Assembly: GCF_014268785.2 (NCBI RefSeq)
Contig: NZ_JABWRD020000001.1
Span: 2,387,733-2,451,732, forward strand
Length of the DNA stretch: 64,000 bases
Direction: 5' to 3'
Origin: Pseudomonas shirazensis
GTDB lineage: Bacteria; Pseudomonadota; Gammaproteobacteria; Pseudomonadales; Pseudomonadaceae
The notes below the pieces were generated by a model. It was not told the origin of the DNA, ran no database searches, and was given only the letters and a program-made list of their open reading frames with translations. The position numbers were made by a program, and so were the translations under genes. This document shows positions 55,184 to 63,860 of the stretch, one piece after another (the first letter of the stretch is position 1; every line of letters begins with the position of its first letter).

Positions 55184-57214
55184 TCAAAGATCCAGCACCA
55201 GCGGCTGGCCGCCGTCATCTGCCGGTACAGCGCAGCAGATCAGCACGCTGCCGCTCTCGGGCAGCTCGGCGGGCGGCTGCGGGTAATGCACCTGGCCGCT
55301 GACGATGCGCGTCTTGCAGGTGCCGCAGGAACCGCCACGGCAACTGAACTCCGGCGTCAGCCCGCGACGCTCGGCCAGCTCCAACAGGCTGCCGGAGCCA
55401 GGCGTCCAGCGCGCCTCCTTGGCCGAGCCGGCAAAATGCACCGGTACCGGCTGATTGGCTGCAGGTGGCTGCTGCAGCGCAGGCTGGGCACCGTCGCCGT
55501 GACGGGTCAGCGTCGACGGGCCAAAGGTCTCGGCATGGATGCGCGCGTCCGTCACGCTCAACCGGCGCAGGCCGTCATAAATAGCCTGGGTGAAGCTGGC
55601 CGGGCCGCAAACGTAGAAGTCATAGTCATCCAGCGCCAGGCGCGCTTTGATCTGCTCGATGCCCAGCCGACCGGCCATCTCGAAGTCCTGGCCAAGTACC
55701 GCTTGAGCTTCGGGCTGGCTGAGCGCTCGGTATAGGTGCAGGCGATCACCGGCCTGCTGTTGCAATGCACTCAGTTCCTGGCCAAATGGCAGCTCGGCCA
55801 GGCTACGGGCGCCCTGGAACAGATAGATCGGCCGTTTTGCACTGAGCGCCAGCTGCTCGCGCAGCATCGCCAGCAGCGGTGTAATGCCGACCCCTGCCGC
55901 GATCAGCACCAATGGCCGCTCGCTACTGCTGTCGAGCTTGAAGCTGCCCATCGGCTGGCGCACGTGCAGCACATCGCCGACGCCCACCTGCTCATGTAGG
56001 TAGCGCGACGCTGCGCCCTGTTGCTTGACGCTGATGCGCAGGTAGCCGTCCGACGGCGCGCTGGACAGGCTGTAGGTGCGGATCACGGTGGATTGCGCGT
56101 CAAGCGGCAAGCGCAGTGGGATGTGCTGCCCAGGCGCGAAGGTTATCGCTGAGCCGTCTGCGGGTTGCAAATAGAACGAGCGGATATCACGACTCTCCTG
56201 CTCGACCCTGCTCACCCGCCAGCCGAGCCAGTCCTGCTGGCGCTGAGCCTGTTGCAGGCGTTGCTGCGCTTCAGCCCAAGTGCCAGTGGCCAGGCTGGTG
56301 GGCGCATAGGTCTCGAAGTCCCAGCGCAGCGACACTGCCGCGGGGCGTCGTACTACCTGCTCGACCTCCAGTACCCACAGCCGCTCGGCACCTTCGAATG
56401 CCTCCGTCAGCGGGCTGTCCAGCAGCAACTCGGTGCGCCCTGACAGCTGCAGCACGTCGCCACTGGCAAAATCCACGAACAGCAAGCCGGCGCGTGGATT
56501 GACCAGTAGATTGCCCAGGGTATTGAAGTGCAGGTTGCCAGCGTAGTCCGGGATGGTCAGGCGATTGCCCTCGACCTTGACGAAGCCGGCCCGCCCGCCA
56601 CGGTGGGAAACATCCACCGAACGCTGACCGTCGGCATGCTCGACATAGCTGGCGACGAACAAAGTGTCGGCGGCTTCGATCAGCGCTGTGGCCCATGCGT
56701 CCAGCGAGGTTGCGTCCTCGCGGGGCTGCGCGCCCCCTTCGACACGCCGGTAGTTGCGCAGCTGAATATATTGTGGGCAATTGCCGAAGGCGTGCTCGAC
56801 CTGCACGTCAATTTGACCAGCTAGCGCCGTTTGAATCACGCCATTGATACGGTTGCGCCGACGCGTGTGCAGCTCGATGCCGAGCATGCCAATCGCCTGC
56901 CCGACGGCCAGCCCAGCGGCGGCTGGATCATCCTTGGCAAGCTTGGCGGTCAGGCGCAACTGACGCGGATCAGGCGAACTGACAAAGCCGTCCGCCCCTT
57001 CGATCAAAGTCGCCCAGGGCCGGCCCTGAGGGTCAACGCTGGCGGCAATCATGAACGGCAGTTGCTGGTAGAACTGGCGGTGTTGGTCGGGCATGTAGTC
57101 ACGAATGACCTTCTGCCCGAACACTGCCATCCGCTCGGCGACGCCGGCTTTTTCCTGCAAGGCTCTCTCGCCGGCGTGCCAGGGCGAGCCCGGATCATGG
57201 GATTGCGTGTACAT
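55184..57214 (-). CDS. Three-domain fusion: PNPOx-like + FAD/NAD(P) reductase + [2Fe-2S] ferredoxin
   Basis: The product is 676 aa. Residues ~1-310 resemble pyridoxamine-phosphate-oxidase-like flavin-binding proteins (QLPFMIAASVDPQGRPWATL, VEGNRLTIPDYAGNLHFNTL). Residues ~330-560 form a ferredoxin-NADP reductase module (RTYSLSSAPSDGYLRISVKQ, LVLIAAGVGITPLLAMLREQ, YVCGPASFTQAIYDGL). The C-terminus is a plant-type ferredoxin with SCRGGSCGTCKTR and a final Cys pair in LICCAVP. One chain could move electrons from NAD(P)H to a bound flavin substrate. It follows a GST gene by 30 bp. Confidence 0.85.
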   Translation of the reverse strand: MYTQSHDPGSPWHAGERALQEKAGVAERMAVFGQKVIRDYMPDQHRQFYQQLPFMIAASVDPQGRPWATLIEGADGFVSSPDPRQLRLTAKLAKDDPAAAGLAVGQAIGMLGIELHTRRRNRINGVIQTALAGQIDVQVEHAFGNCPQYIQLRNYRRVEGGAQPREDATSLDAWATALIEAADTLFVASYVEHADGQRSVDVSHRGGRAGFVKVEGNRLTIPDYAGNLHFNTLGNLLVNPRAGLLFVDFASGDVLQLSGRTELLLDSPLTEAFEGAERLWVLEVEQVVRRPAAVSLRWDFETYAPTSLATGTWAEAQQRLQQAQRQQDWLGWRVSRVEQESRDIRSFYLQPADGSAITFAPGQHIPLRLPLDAQSTVIRTYSLSSAPSDGYLRISVKQQGAASRYLHEQVGVGDVLHVRQPMGSFKLDSSSERPLVLIAAGVGITPLLAMLREQLALSAKRPIYLFQGARSLAELPFGQELSALQQQAGDRLHLYRALSQPEAQAVLGQDFEMAGRLGIEQIKARLALDDYDFYVCGPASFTQAIYDGLRRLSVTDARIHAETFGPSTLTRHGDGAQPALQQPPAANQPVPVHFAGSAKEARWTPGSGSLLELAERRGLTPEFSCRGGSCGTCKTRIVSGQVHYPQPPAELPESGSVLICCAVPADDGGQPLVLDL

Positions 57215-57244
57215 GACGGCGTCCCCCGGAGGGCGTGGGCCAGA

Positions 57245-57874
57245 TCAGTCGGCGCTGTGCAGGCCGGCGGCAGTGCGCGGCATGGCGACAAAGCCGGGCA
57301 GCGCTTCGATGCGGGCCAGCCAGGCGCGGACGTTGCCGTACGGCTCCAGCGACACGTTGCCCTCAGGCGCGTGGGCAATGTAGGAGTAGTTGGCGACGTC
57401 GGCGATGGTTGGGCTGGTGCCGGTCAGGAAGGGTTGTGTGGCCAACTCCTGGTCGATCACGGCGAGCAGGTTGTGCGCCCTGCCGATCACTTCGTCCGCG
57501 TTGAACGAAGCGCCGAAGACCGTAATCAATCGCGCGGCAGCGGGGCCAAAGGCCAAGGGGCCGGCGGCAACCGACAGCCAGCGCTGCACCTTCGCCGCGG
57601 CCAGAGGTTGCTCAGGCAGCCAGTTACCCTGATCGTAGGTCTTGGCCAGGTACACGAGGATGGCGTTGGAGTCGGCGATGACCGTGCCGTTGTCGTCGAT
57701 CACCGGGACCTGGCCGAACGGGTTGATGGCGAGAAACGCGGGCTGCTTGTGCTCGCCCTTGGCCAGGTCGACGAAGATCAGTTCAGTCGGCAGGCCGAGC
57801 AACGACAGCATCAGCTCGATGCGGTGGGCATGACCGGACTTGGGAAAGTTGTAGAGCTTGATAGGGGCTGGCAT
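57245..57874 (-). CDS. Glutathione S-transferase
   Basis: The product is 209 aa from the ATG at 57874 ([21 protein letters not shown]). The thioredoxin-like N-domain has the catalytic Ser/cis-Pro motifs PKSGHAHR and [24 protein letters not shown]. The helical C-domain has [18 protein letters not shown]. It is the first gene of gst / oxidoreductase / lysR on the minus strand. A detoxification role is likely, the substrate unknown. Confidence 0.9.
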   Translation of the reverse strand: MPAPIKLYNFPKSGHAHRIELMLSLLGLPTELIFVDLAKGEHKQPAFLAINPFGQVPVIDDNGTVIADSNAILVYLAKTYDQGNWLPEQPLAAAKVQRWLSVAAGPLAFGPAAARLITVFGASFNADEVIGRAHNLLAVIDQELATQPFLTGTSPTIADVANYSYIAHAPEGNVSLEPYGNVRAWLARIEALPGFVAMPRTAAGLHSAD

Positions 57875-58018
57875 GGTCCTGACTCCGTGGTGGGTGGATG
57901 ACGCAGACAATCCTGCGCCCATCCGCCAGCCAATAGAATCAGTGCCCGTGACAATCCATAATTTCGCCAGCCGAAATAATCGTTTAGTTGGTCACGCGCC
58001 TGCCGCACACCTTGGGCA

Positions 58019-58573
58019 TTAGTGGCGATGTTGCTTCTGGTAGCGATACAAGCCACGCGCGGCGTCGATCACCAGTGGCACGCAGGCCTGAAGTTCATCG
58101 AAACTCATCGAGTCGAGCAGTTCGAAGTTGTCTTCCAGGCCATGCAAGGAAATGGCCTTGAGCAAGGCGTCCTGCTCTGGGGGCAGCTCGCCCCACTGCG
58201 CGACTTGCGTGCCGCGCATGTAGCCGAAGCACCACTCTTCCAGAATGATCGCTACGCCCTCTTCGCCTTCACTCTCTTCGAACAACGGCTCGAAGTCATC
58301 CAGCTGTTCGGCCAACTCCGCGGCCACGTCGTTGCAATAGCGCAACATCAGCGCGGTGTAGGCTTCTTCATGGGCTGGACGCTTGAATTTCGGCACCTTG
58401 CCGCCGCTGACTGCCGGCAACCACTGCTCAGGGTTGACCTTGACCGGGGAACTGGCCAGTGCGGTGAAAAAGCCATTGAGCTCGGCCAGGTTCAGCACCG
58501 AGAAATCGTTGCCGTAGGTGATCAACAAATCTTCGAGGCGGGCGAGTTCTTTTTCTTCAAGACGGGGCAGCAT
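58019..58573 (-). CDS. UPF0149 family protein (YecA/YgfB-like)
   Basis: The product is 184 aa. All-helical and acidic, with LNLAELNGFFTALASSPVKVNPEQWLP near residue 30 and an ILEEWCFGYMRGTQVAQWGE segment typical of the family. There is no SEC-C zinc tail, so it is the short YecA/UPF0149 form. The function is unknown; YgfB in P. aeruginosa affects ampDh3 and alpA expression. It stands alone. Confidence 0.88.
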   Translation of the reverse strand: MLPRLEEKELARLEDLLITYGNDFSVLNLAELNGFFTALASSPVKVNPEQWLPAVSGGKVPKFKRPAHEEAYTALMLRYCNDVAAELAEQLDDFEPLFEESEGEEGVAIILEEWCFGYMRGTQVAQWGELPPEQDALLKAISLHGLEDNFELLDSMSFDELQACVPLVIDAARGLYRYQKQHRH

Positions 58574-58673
58574 GGTTCGGTGGATTCCTGCACTACGGGA
58601 TATGCAGGCACCCTAGCATAGCTAGCCGGCTTTGGTGGCAGGTTGCAGTGTGTGCCGCCACAGCCGGCGTCGC

Positions 58674-59666
58674 TCAGTACTGACCCAGATGCTCCTCGAG
58701 GGCTTGTTCAAGACCACAGCCGAGTAGCAGCCAGAGCAGAATCCGGCATTTGCGCGGGCACAAGTGCCCTGCCATCAGCATCCCTTTGCTGCGCAGGTCA
58801 ATCTCGCCGCCGACAAAGCCATAGGTGGCAGTGGCCGTCGGCCCGCTGCCGGTGCGTGTGGCGATCACCACCGGTATCTGTTCGGCGATCCTTTGCAGCG
58901 CCTCGGCCCAGCTTGCCGATACGTGGCCGGCACCGAAGCCGGCTACCACCAACCCTGCATAGCCGAGCTTGGGCAGCGCCTCCAACAGGCCGGTGTCGGC
59001 ATCCAGGCTCGCTTCCAACAGCGCGACGGTATGGCCACGATTGGTGGGTAACGGCAAGACACTACGGGCAGCACCAGGCTGGCGATATACCGGCTTGCCC
59101 TCCAGCAGATAACCGTCACAACCATCACCCGGCGAGGCAAAGGCCGCCATCGCCACGCTGGCGACCTTGCGCACTTTGGCAGCGCTGTGGATTTCATCAT
59201 TGATGACCACCAGCACACCGCGCCCGCGACTGCTTGCGGCCAACCCGACCTGAGCTGCGGCGAGCAGATTGGCTGGCCCATCGGCGCCCGGCTGGCTGGC
59301 CGAGCGCATCGCGCCGGTCAGCACCAGCGGGGTTGGCGATGACCACAGCAAGTGGAGGAAATAAGCCGTCTCCTCAAGCGTATCGGTGCCCTGGGTAATG
59401 ACCACGGCCTGGGCGCCCTGCTCTACCTCAGCTTGCGCCCAGGCGAGTAGTTCGAACAGTTGCGCAAAGCCCAGTGACGCGCTTGGCAGCAAGCACAAGG
59501 TGGCCGTTCGCAGCTCGGCCAGCTCCGCCAATTGCGGGACTGCCGCCAACAGGCCCAGGCAGTCGAGTGTAGCCGTGACGCCTTGCCCTGGTGCCGCCGC
59601 CTGCATGCTGACGGTGCCCCCCAGACTGCCAACCGAGAGTACTGCTCGCTTGCTGATGTGAGTCAT
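58674..59666 (-). CDS. L-asparaginase family protein
   Basis: The product is 330 aa. The asparaginase fold has the first catalytic Thr in VGSLGGTVSMQAA and the second in VITQGTDTLEETAYFLHLLW, with LTGAMRSASQPGADGPANLL following. No signal peptide, so it is cytoplasmic. Its ATG overlaps the stop of the membrane protein gene upstream by 4 bp, and a nitrilase is next, so the operon may handle an amide or nitrile that is taken up and hydrolysed to ammonia. Confidence 0.9.
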   Translation of the reverse strand: MTHISKRAVLSVGSLGGTVSMQAAAPGQGVTATLDCLGLLAAVPQLAELAELRTATLCLLPSASLGFAQLFELLAWAQAEVEQGAQAVVITQGTDTLEETAYFLHLLWSSPTPLVLTGAMRSASQPGADGPANLLAAAQVGLAASSRGRGVLVVINDEIHSAAKVRKVASVAMAAFASPGDGCDGYLLEGKPVYRQPGAARSVLPLPTNRGHTVALLEASLDADTGLLEALPKLGYAGLVVAGFGAGHVSASWAEALQRIAEQIPVVIATRTGSGPTATATYGFVGGEIDLRSKGMLMAGHLCPRKCRILLWLLLGCGLEQALEEHLGQY

Positions 59667-60826
59667 CCTGCTTCTCCTGCAATCAAACTGAGCAACGGCA
59701 CTATAGCCAGTGTGCAGATCGCCATCGACAGCACGTTACCGATATAGCCGTGCATATAGCTCGGCAGCCGGGTACTGATCGCGACCGCCAGCGGCGGCGC
59801 GAAAAGGGCGCCGAGGCTGGCGCTGAGCAGAATGGCCTGCCAGCTACCGCCCAGAGTCAGCAGCGCGGCTGGCACCACCGAAACGATAGGAATGTAAGTT
59901 GGATACCAGCCGCGTGCAATCCACTGTCGCCGCCACAGCAATACGCCCAGCAACGAAGCCAGCGCCTGGGCTGCGACCATTTCCAATACCAGCATTGAGC
60001 CATACGCCGCGGCTGCGGGCGCCAGTACATGAGCCAGCAGAACCCCAAGCAGGAGGCCAAGGCTGGCCCACTCATTGCCGAAGAACGGTGCTTCGCTGAA
60101 ATCAGCCAGCACCCGGCGCAGCGTCCAGAGCACGCCATGGTCAGGTTTGGCGATGATGGCCGGAGCATCGTTCAGAGCAGAATCGCGGCGCTCTCCCAAC
60201 AGCCCCGGGAAGCGTTTGTACAGAATGAACGCCACTGCGCTGGCCAGCGCCATGCCCAGCACATTGCCAACCACCACCGGCAGCTGCAGCGGGTAACACA
60301 CATAGTTGACCAGCAGCAGGCTGGCAGGCGTGACCAATACCGCGCCCAGCAGTGCGCCACTGAGCGCTACCCGCCAACCACCTCCAAACAGCAGCACCAT
60401 CGCCGCCGGCAACGAGACGAAAGCGACGAAGGTGGGTTGCCAGTCGCCGCTGGCCAGCGTCCACCCCCACAGCACATGGCTTAGCAGCAACCCCAGCAGC
60501 GAACTGAGCAACAGCCATGGCCATAAACCGGTGCCGTAGCAGATCGCGAAACCCTGCCAGCGGCGCCCGTTTCGATGTGCCCAGTGGCCAATCCCGGCGC
60601 CTAGCAACAGGCCAAGCGCTGGCAACTCATGCTTGTAGAAAGCGACTTCACTGATGTCGCCGACAATCCAGCGCAGGTAACTGTTGGGCTGCTCTAGCGT
60701 CGACGCAACCTGTGCGTAAGCGGGCCAGTCGCCGATCAGCACCAGCGCCACCAGCACGCCGGCCAGCCCGATCAGGAGCAGTTCCAAGGCACCGCTGGGC
60801 GATGCCGATCGAGTACGGTTCATCAC
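59663..60826 (-). CDS. Internally duplicated multi-spanning membrane protein
   Basis: The product is 387 aa with about ten hydrophobic segments. The two halves are repeats: SEVAFYKHELPALGLLLG (59-76) matches SEAPFFGNEWASLGLLLG (244-261), GDWQPTFVAFVSLPAAM (127-143) matches RGWYPTYIPIVSVVPAA (305-321), and VVVGNVLGMALA (184-195) matches GYIGNVLSMAIC (360-371). A hydrophilic linker of about 30 residues joins them. Same-orientation halves of this sort suit a transporter or channel. No family is recognised. It lies between a nitrilase and an asparaginase gene, coupled to both. Confidence 0.8.
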   Translation of the reverse strand: MMNRTRSASPSGALELLLIGLAGVLVALVLIGDWPAYAQVASTLEQPNSYLRWIVGDISEVAFYKHELPALGLLLGAGIGHWAHRNGRRWQGFAICYGTGLWPWLLLSSLLGLLLSHVLWGWTLASGDWQPTFVAFVSLPAAMVLLFGGGWRVALSGALLGAVLVTPASLLLVNYVCYPLQLPVVVGNVLGMALASAVAFILYKRFPGLLGERRDSALNDAPAIIAKPDHGVLWTLRRVLADFSEAPFFGNEWASLGLLLGVLLAHVLAPAAAAYGSMLVLEMVAAQALASLLGVLLWRRQWIARGWYPTYIPIVSVVPAALLTLGGSWQAILLSASLGALFAPPLAVAISTRLPSYMHGYIGNVLSMAICTLAIVPLLSLIAGEAG

Positions 60827-60832
60827 CCCTCC

Positions 60833-61729
60833 TCAGCGCGGCAGCGCTGGATGCAGGCGATAACCGAGGGTCTCATCGTAGAGGTCGGTGCGCCGGTCGC
60901 GAGGCAGGTCGTTGAGGCTGTTCCAGATCGGCGCACTACGCGCAGCACTCAGGTCGACGTCGGCATAGACGATGCACTCAGCCTCGGCATCGGCAACCTG
61001 GCCGATGGGCCAGCCGTTGGTACCGGCAATCAACGAACAACCGAGAAAGCGTCCGCCACGCTCTTTGCCGATGCGGTTGGCCGCGGCGATATAGACATTG
61101 TTGACGTGGGCTGCGGTCATGGTCAGGTAAGACGCCATGCAGCGCCCGGCATCATCGAACAGCGGCGGCGGCGTCCACACCCAGTTGTTCAGGCTGCAGA
61201 TGATATCCGCGCCCTGCTGCGCCATCAGCCTGGGCACTTCGGGGAACCAGATATCCCAGCAGATCAACAGGCCGATACGCCCGATGGGGGTCTCAAACAC
61301 CGGAAAGCCGAGGTTCCCCGGTGTGAACCAGAGCTTCTCCTGATTCCACAGGTGCGCCTTGCGATAGTGCCCGAGCAGGCCATCGGGGCCGAACAGCACG
61401 GCACTGTCATACAGCTTGAGGCCATCACGCTCGGCGAAGCCAGCAGCCAGATAGACCTGATGCTTGCGGGCGAAGTCGCTCCACGCCTCAAGGCTGCGAC
61501 CGCCGTGCAGAGGCTCGGCATGGGCATAGGCCTCGGCGCGGGTATGGAAGGTATAGCCGGTGTTGGCTAGCTCCGGCAGCACAATCAGCGTGGCACCTTC
61601 GCGCACGGCCCGGCGAGCCAAGGCCAGGCCTTTGCTCAGGTTGCCGTCACAGTGTTCGAGACCCACTTGCGGGTCGTACTGGATGACAGCAATGCGTACC
61701 GGGCTGACGGCATTGGGGGTATGGGGCAT
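60833..61729 (-). CDS. Carbon-nitrogen hydrolase (nitrilase superfamily)
   Basis: The product is 298 aa from the ATG at 61729, with AAGGA upstream. The catalytic triad is visible: Glu in LIVLPELANTGYTFH, Lys in LGHYRKAHLWNQEKLWF and Cys in IGLLICWDIWFPEVPRL. The branch (amidase, carbamoylase or nitrilase) is not clear. It leads an operon with the duplicated membrane protein (6-bp gap) and the asparaginase-family gene, consistent with uptake and breakdown of an amide-type nitrogen source. Confidence 0.9.
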   Translation of the reverse strand: MPHTPNAVSPVRIAVIQYDPQVGLEHCDGNLSKGLALARRAVREGATLIVLPELANTGYTFHTRAEAYAHAEPLHGGRSLEAWSDFARKHQVYLAAGFAERDGLKLYDSAVLFGPDGLLGHYRKAHLWNQEKLWFTPGNLGFPVFETPIGRIGLLICWDIWFPEVPRLMAQQGADIICSLNNWVWTPPPLFDDAGRCMASYLTMTAAHVNNVYIAAANRIGKERGGRFLGCSLIAGTNGWPIGQVADAEAECIVYADVDLSAARSAPIWNSLNDLPRDRRTDLYDETLGYRLHPALPR

Positions 61730-62118
61730 GGTGGCTTCCTTGTTGTGGTTATGGGAAGGAGGCCAGTAAAGCGGGGATGGCAAAGTTACCGACAGCCAGG
61801 CGGCTCCGGCAAAATCGTAGGAAAAATCTACGGCGTAGGCAGGAAGCAGACAGGGTCCCTGCGCAGACCGGGCGGGTTACGATCTGTTACCCAGCTCTGA
61901 ATCTGGATGTTGCTGGCGTCGACATATAAACAATCGAGAGCAAGCTTGGGGCCATGGCCTAGAGGGAGTTAAGCAGTACGCAGGTATGGCTTTATCCCTG
62001 AGGCTTGTACAGGCACACGCAGCACAAAGCCGCTCCTGCACAAATAAATACAGCTGTTGAGGCTGCACTTATCCAGCAGAAGCGGCTTTGTACATACAGG
62101 CCCTGATTGACCTAAGCG
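61730..62118. other. Intergenic region, acetolactate synthase / nitrilase operon
   Basis: This 389-bp gap holds a long inverted repeat near 62024-62091, listed separately. The promoter of the nitrilase operon must lie at 61730-61900, but I cannot place convincing hexamers. No gene is supported. Confidence 0.4.
62024..62091. repeat. Long inverted repeat after the acetolactate synthase gene
   Basis: ACAAAGCCGCTCCTGC (62024-62039) pairs with GCAGAAGCGGCTTTGT (62076-62091) with one mismatch. GCCGCTCCTGCA is the arm type seen in Pseudomonas REP-like elements. It lies 27 bp past the acetolactate synthase stop and may serve as its 3' end. Confidence 0.6.
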
Positions 62119-63762
62119 TTACACCGCCAGCGCGCGCTCACGCAGCTCGCTGTTGAGGATGCGGTCGTTCTCGCTGTAGTCGACCGGGCAGTCGATCACG
62201 TGCACGCCTGGGGTCTTGATGCAGTGTTCGAGCAGCGGCAGGAAGCCTTCGGCGCTTTCTACGCGGTGGCCATTGGCACCGTAGGCTTCGGCGTATTTGA
62301 CGAAGTCGGGGTTGCCGTAGTCCAGGCCGTAGTCGGTGAAGCCCATGTTGGCCTGCTTCCAGCGGATCATGCCGTAGCCGTCGTCACGCAGGATCACCAC
62401 GGTGATGTGCATGCCCAGGCGTACTGCGGTTTCCAGTTCCTGGCTATTCATCATGAAGCCGCCGTCGCCGCACACGGAAATCACCGGGCGGTCCGGGTAG
62501 ACCAGGTGCGAGGCCATCGCCGATGGCAGGCCGGCACCCATGGTTGCCAGGGCGTTGTCGAGCAAGACGGTGTTGGGCTTATGCGCCTTGTAGTTGCGGG
62601 CAAACCAGATCTTGTAGATACCGTTGTCGAGGGCAACGATGCCTTCGGACGGCAGCGCGCGACGGATGTCGGCGACCAGGCGCTGCGGGTATACCGGGAA
62701 GCGGTCGTCGTCGGCGCCTTCGGCGATCTGTGCTTCGTTGGCTTCGCGAATGGTCAGCAGACGGGTGAAGTCCCAGTGGCTGGTATCGGTCAAGGCTTCG
62801 CCGATCTGCCAGACGGCGTTGGCGATGTCACCGATCACTTCGATCTGCGGGAAGTACACCGCATCGACTTCGGCAGAGCGGAAATTGATGTGGATGACCT
62901 CGGTGCCGCCACGGACCATGAAGAACGGTGGCTTCTCAATGACGTCGTGGCCGATGTTGATGATCAGGTCGGCAGCTTCGACGGCGCGATGGACAAAGTC
63001 GCCCGACGACAGCGCGGCGTTGCCGAGGAAACGTGGGTGGCGCTCGTCGACCACGCCTTTGCCCATCTGAGTGGTGATGAACGGAATGCCGGTCTTGTCG
63101 ATCAGTTGCTTGAGGACCTTGGCGGTCATCTTGCGGTTGGCACCGGCGCCGATCACCAGGATCGGGCTGCGCGCGTTCTGCAGCTTCTCGACAGCGGCTT
63201 CGACGGCCTTGTGCTCGGCCAGCGGACGGCGGCTCAGGCTTGGCGGGATCGGCATGCTGTCGGTTTGCTCTGCAGCGATGTCTTCTGGCAGCTCAAGGTG
63301 CACAGCGCCCGGCTTTTCTTCTTCCGCCAAGCGGAAGGCTTCACGCATGCGTGCTGGGATGTTGTCGGCCGAGGCGAACTGATGGGTGTACTTGGTGATG
63401 GGTGCCATCATGCCGCACACATCGATGATCTGGAAGCGGCCCTGTTTGGACTTCTTGATCGGCTTTTGGCCGGTGATCATCATCATCGGCATACCGCCCA
63501 GGTAGGCGTAGGCACTGGCGGTCACCAGGTTGGTCGCGCCTGGGCCGAGGGTCGACAGGCTGACGCCGGTCTTGCCGGTCAGACGGCCATAGGTGGCGGC
63601 CATGAAGCCTGCGGATTGCTCGTGGCGAGTCAGTACCAGCTTGATCTTCGACTTGCGCAGGGATTCGAGCAGGTCGAGGTTTTCCTCACCAGGGATGCCG
63701 AATACATACTCGACACCTTCGTTTTCCAGGCATTGCACAACGACATCGGCGGCCTTAGCCAT
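62119..63762 (-). CDS. Acetolactate synthase large-subunit type (ThDP enzyme)
   Basis: The product is 547 aa from the ATG at 63762 (MAKAADVVVQCLENEGVEYV). ThDP-enzyme architecture: the activating Glu in VLTRHEQSAGFMAATYGRLT, GVSLSTLGPGATNLVTASAY, and the ThDP-Mg motif SVCGDGGFMMNSQELETAVR with LRDDGYGMIRWKQ. It condenses two pyruvates to acetolactate, or a related carboligation. No small regulatory subunit gene and no acetolactate decarboxylase gene is adjacent, so it looks like a stand-alone, catabolic-type or specialised enzyme. Confidence 0.88.
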   Translation of the reverse strand: MAKAADVVVQCLENEGVEYVFGIPGEENLDLLESLRKSKIKLVLTRHEQSAGFMAATYGRLTGKTGVSLSTLGPGATNLVTASAYAYLGGMPMMMITGQKPIKKSKQGRFQIIDVCGMMAPITKYTHQFASADNIPARMREAFRLAEEEKPGAVHLELPEDIAAEQTDSMPIPPSLSRRPLAEHKAVEAAVEKLQNARSPILVIGAGANRKMTAKVLKQLIDKTGIPFITTQMGKGVVDERHPRFLGNAALSSGDFVHRAVEAADLIINIGHDVIEKPPFFMVRGGTEVIHINFRSAEVDAVYFPQIEVIGDIANAVWQIGEALTDTSHWDFTRLLTIREANEAQIAEGADDDRFPVYPQRLVADIRRALPSEGIVALDNGIYKIWFARNYKAHKPNTVLLDNALATMGAGLPSAMASHLVYPDRPVISVCGDGGFMMNSQELETAVRLGMHITVVILRDDGYGMIRWKQANMGFTDYGLDYGNPDFVKYAEAYGANGHRVESAEGFLPLLEHCIKTPGVHVIDCPVDYSENDRILNSELRERALAV

Positions 63763-63860
63763 CTTGCTTGTTACCTCAAGTAATTGGACGCCGGGACGTC
63801 CAGGACGGTCAGCACAGGGGTGCTGAAAGAGTCTTTGCACAGGCGCAAGGTGCCCGTGGG

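Noticed and set aside
62200..63783. 527-codon open frame antisense to acetolactate synthase
   Set aside because: Shadow of a well-supported enzyme gene; composition Gly/Val/Asp/His-rich without domains.
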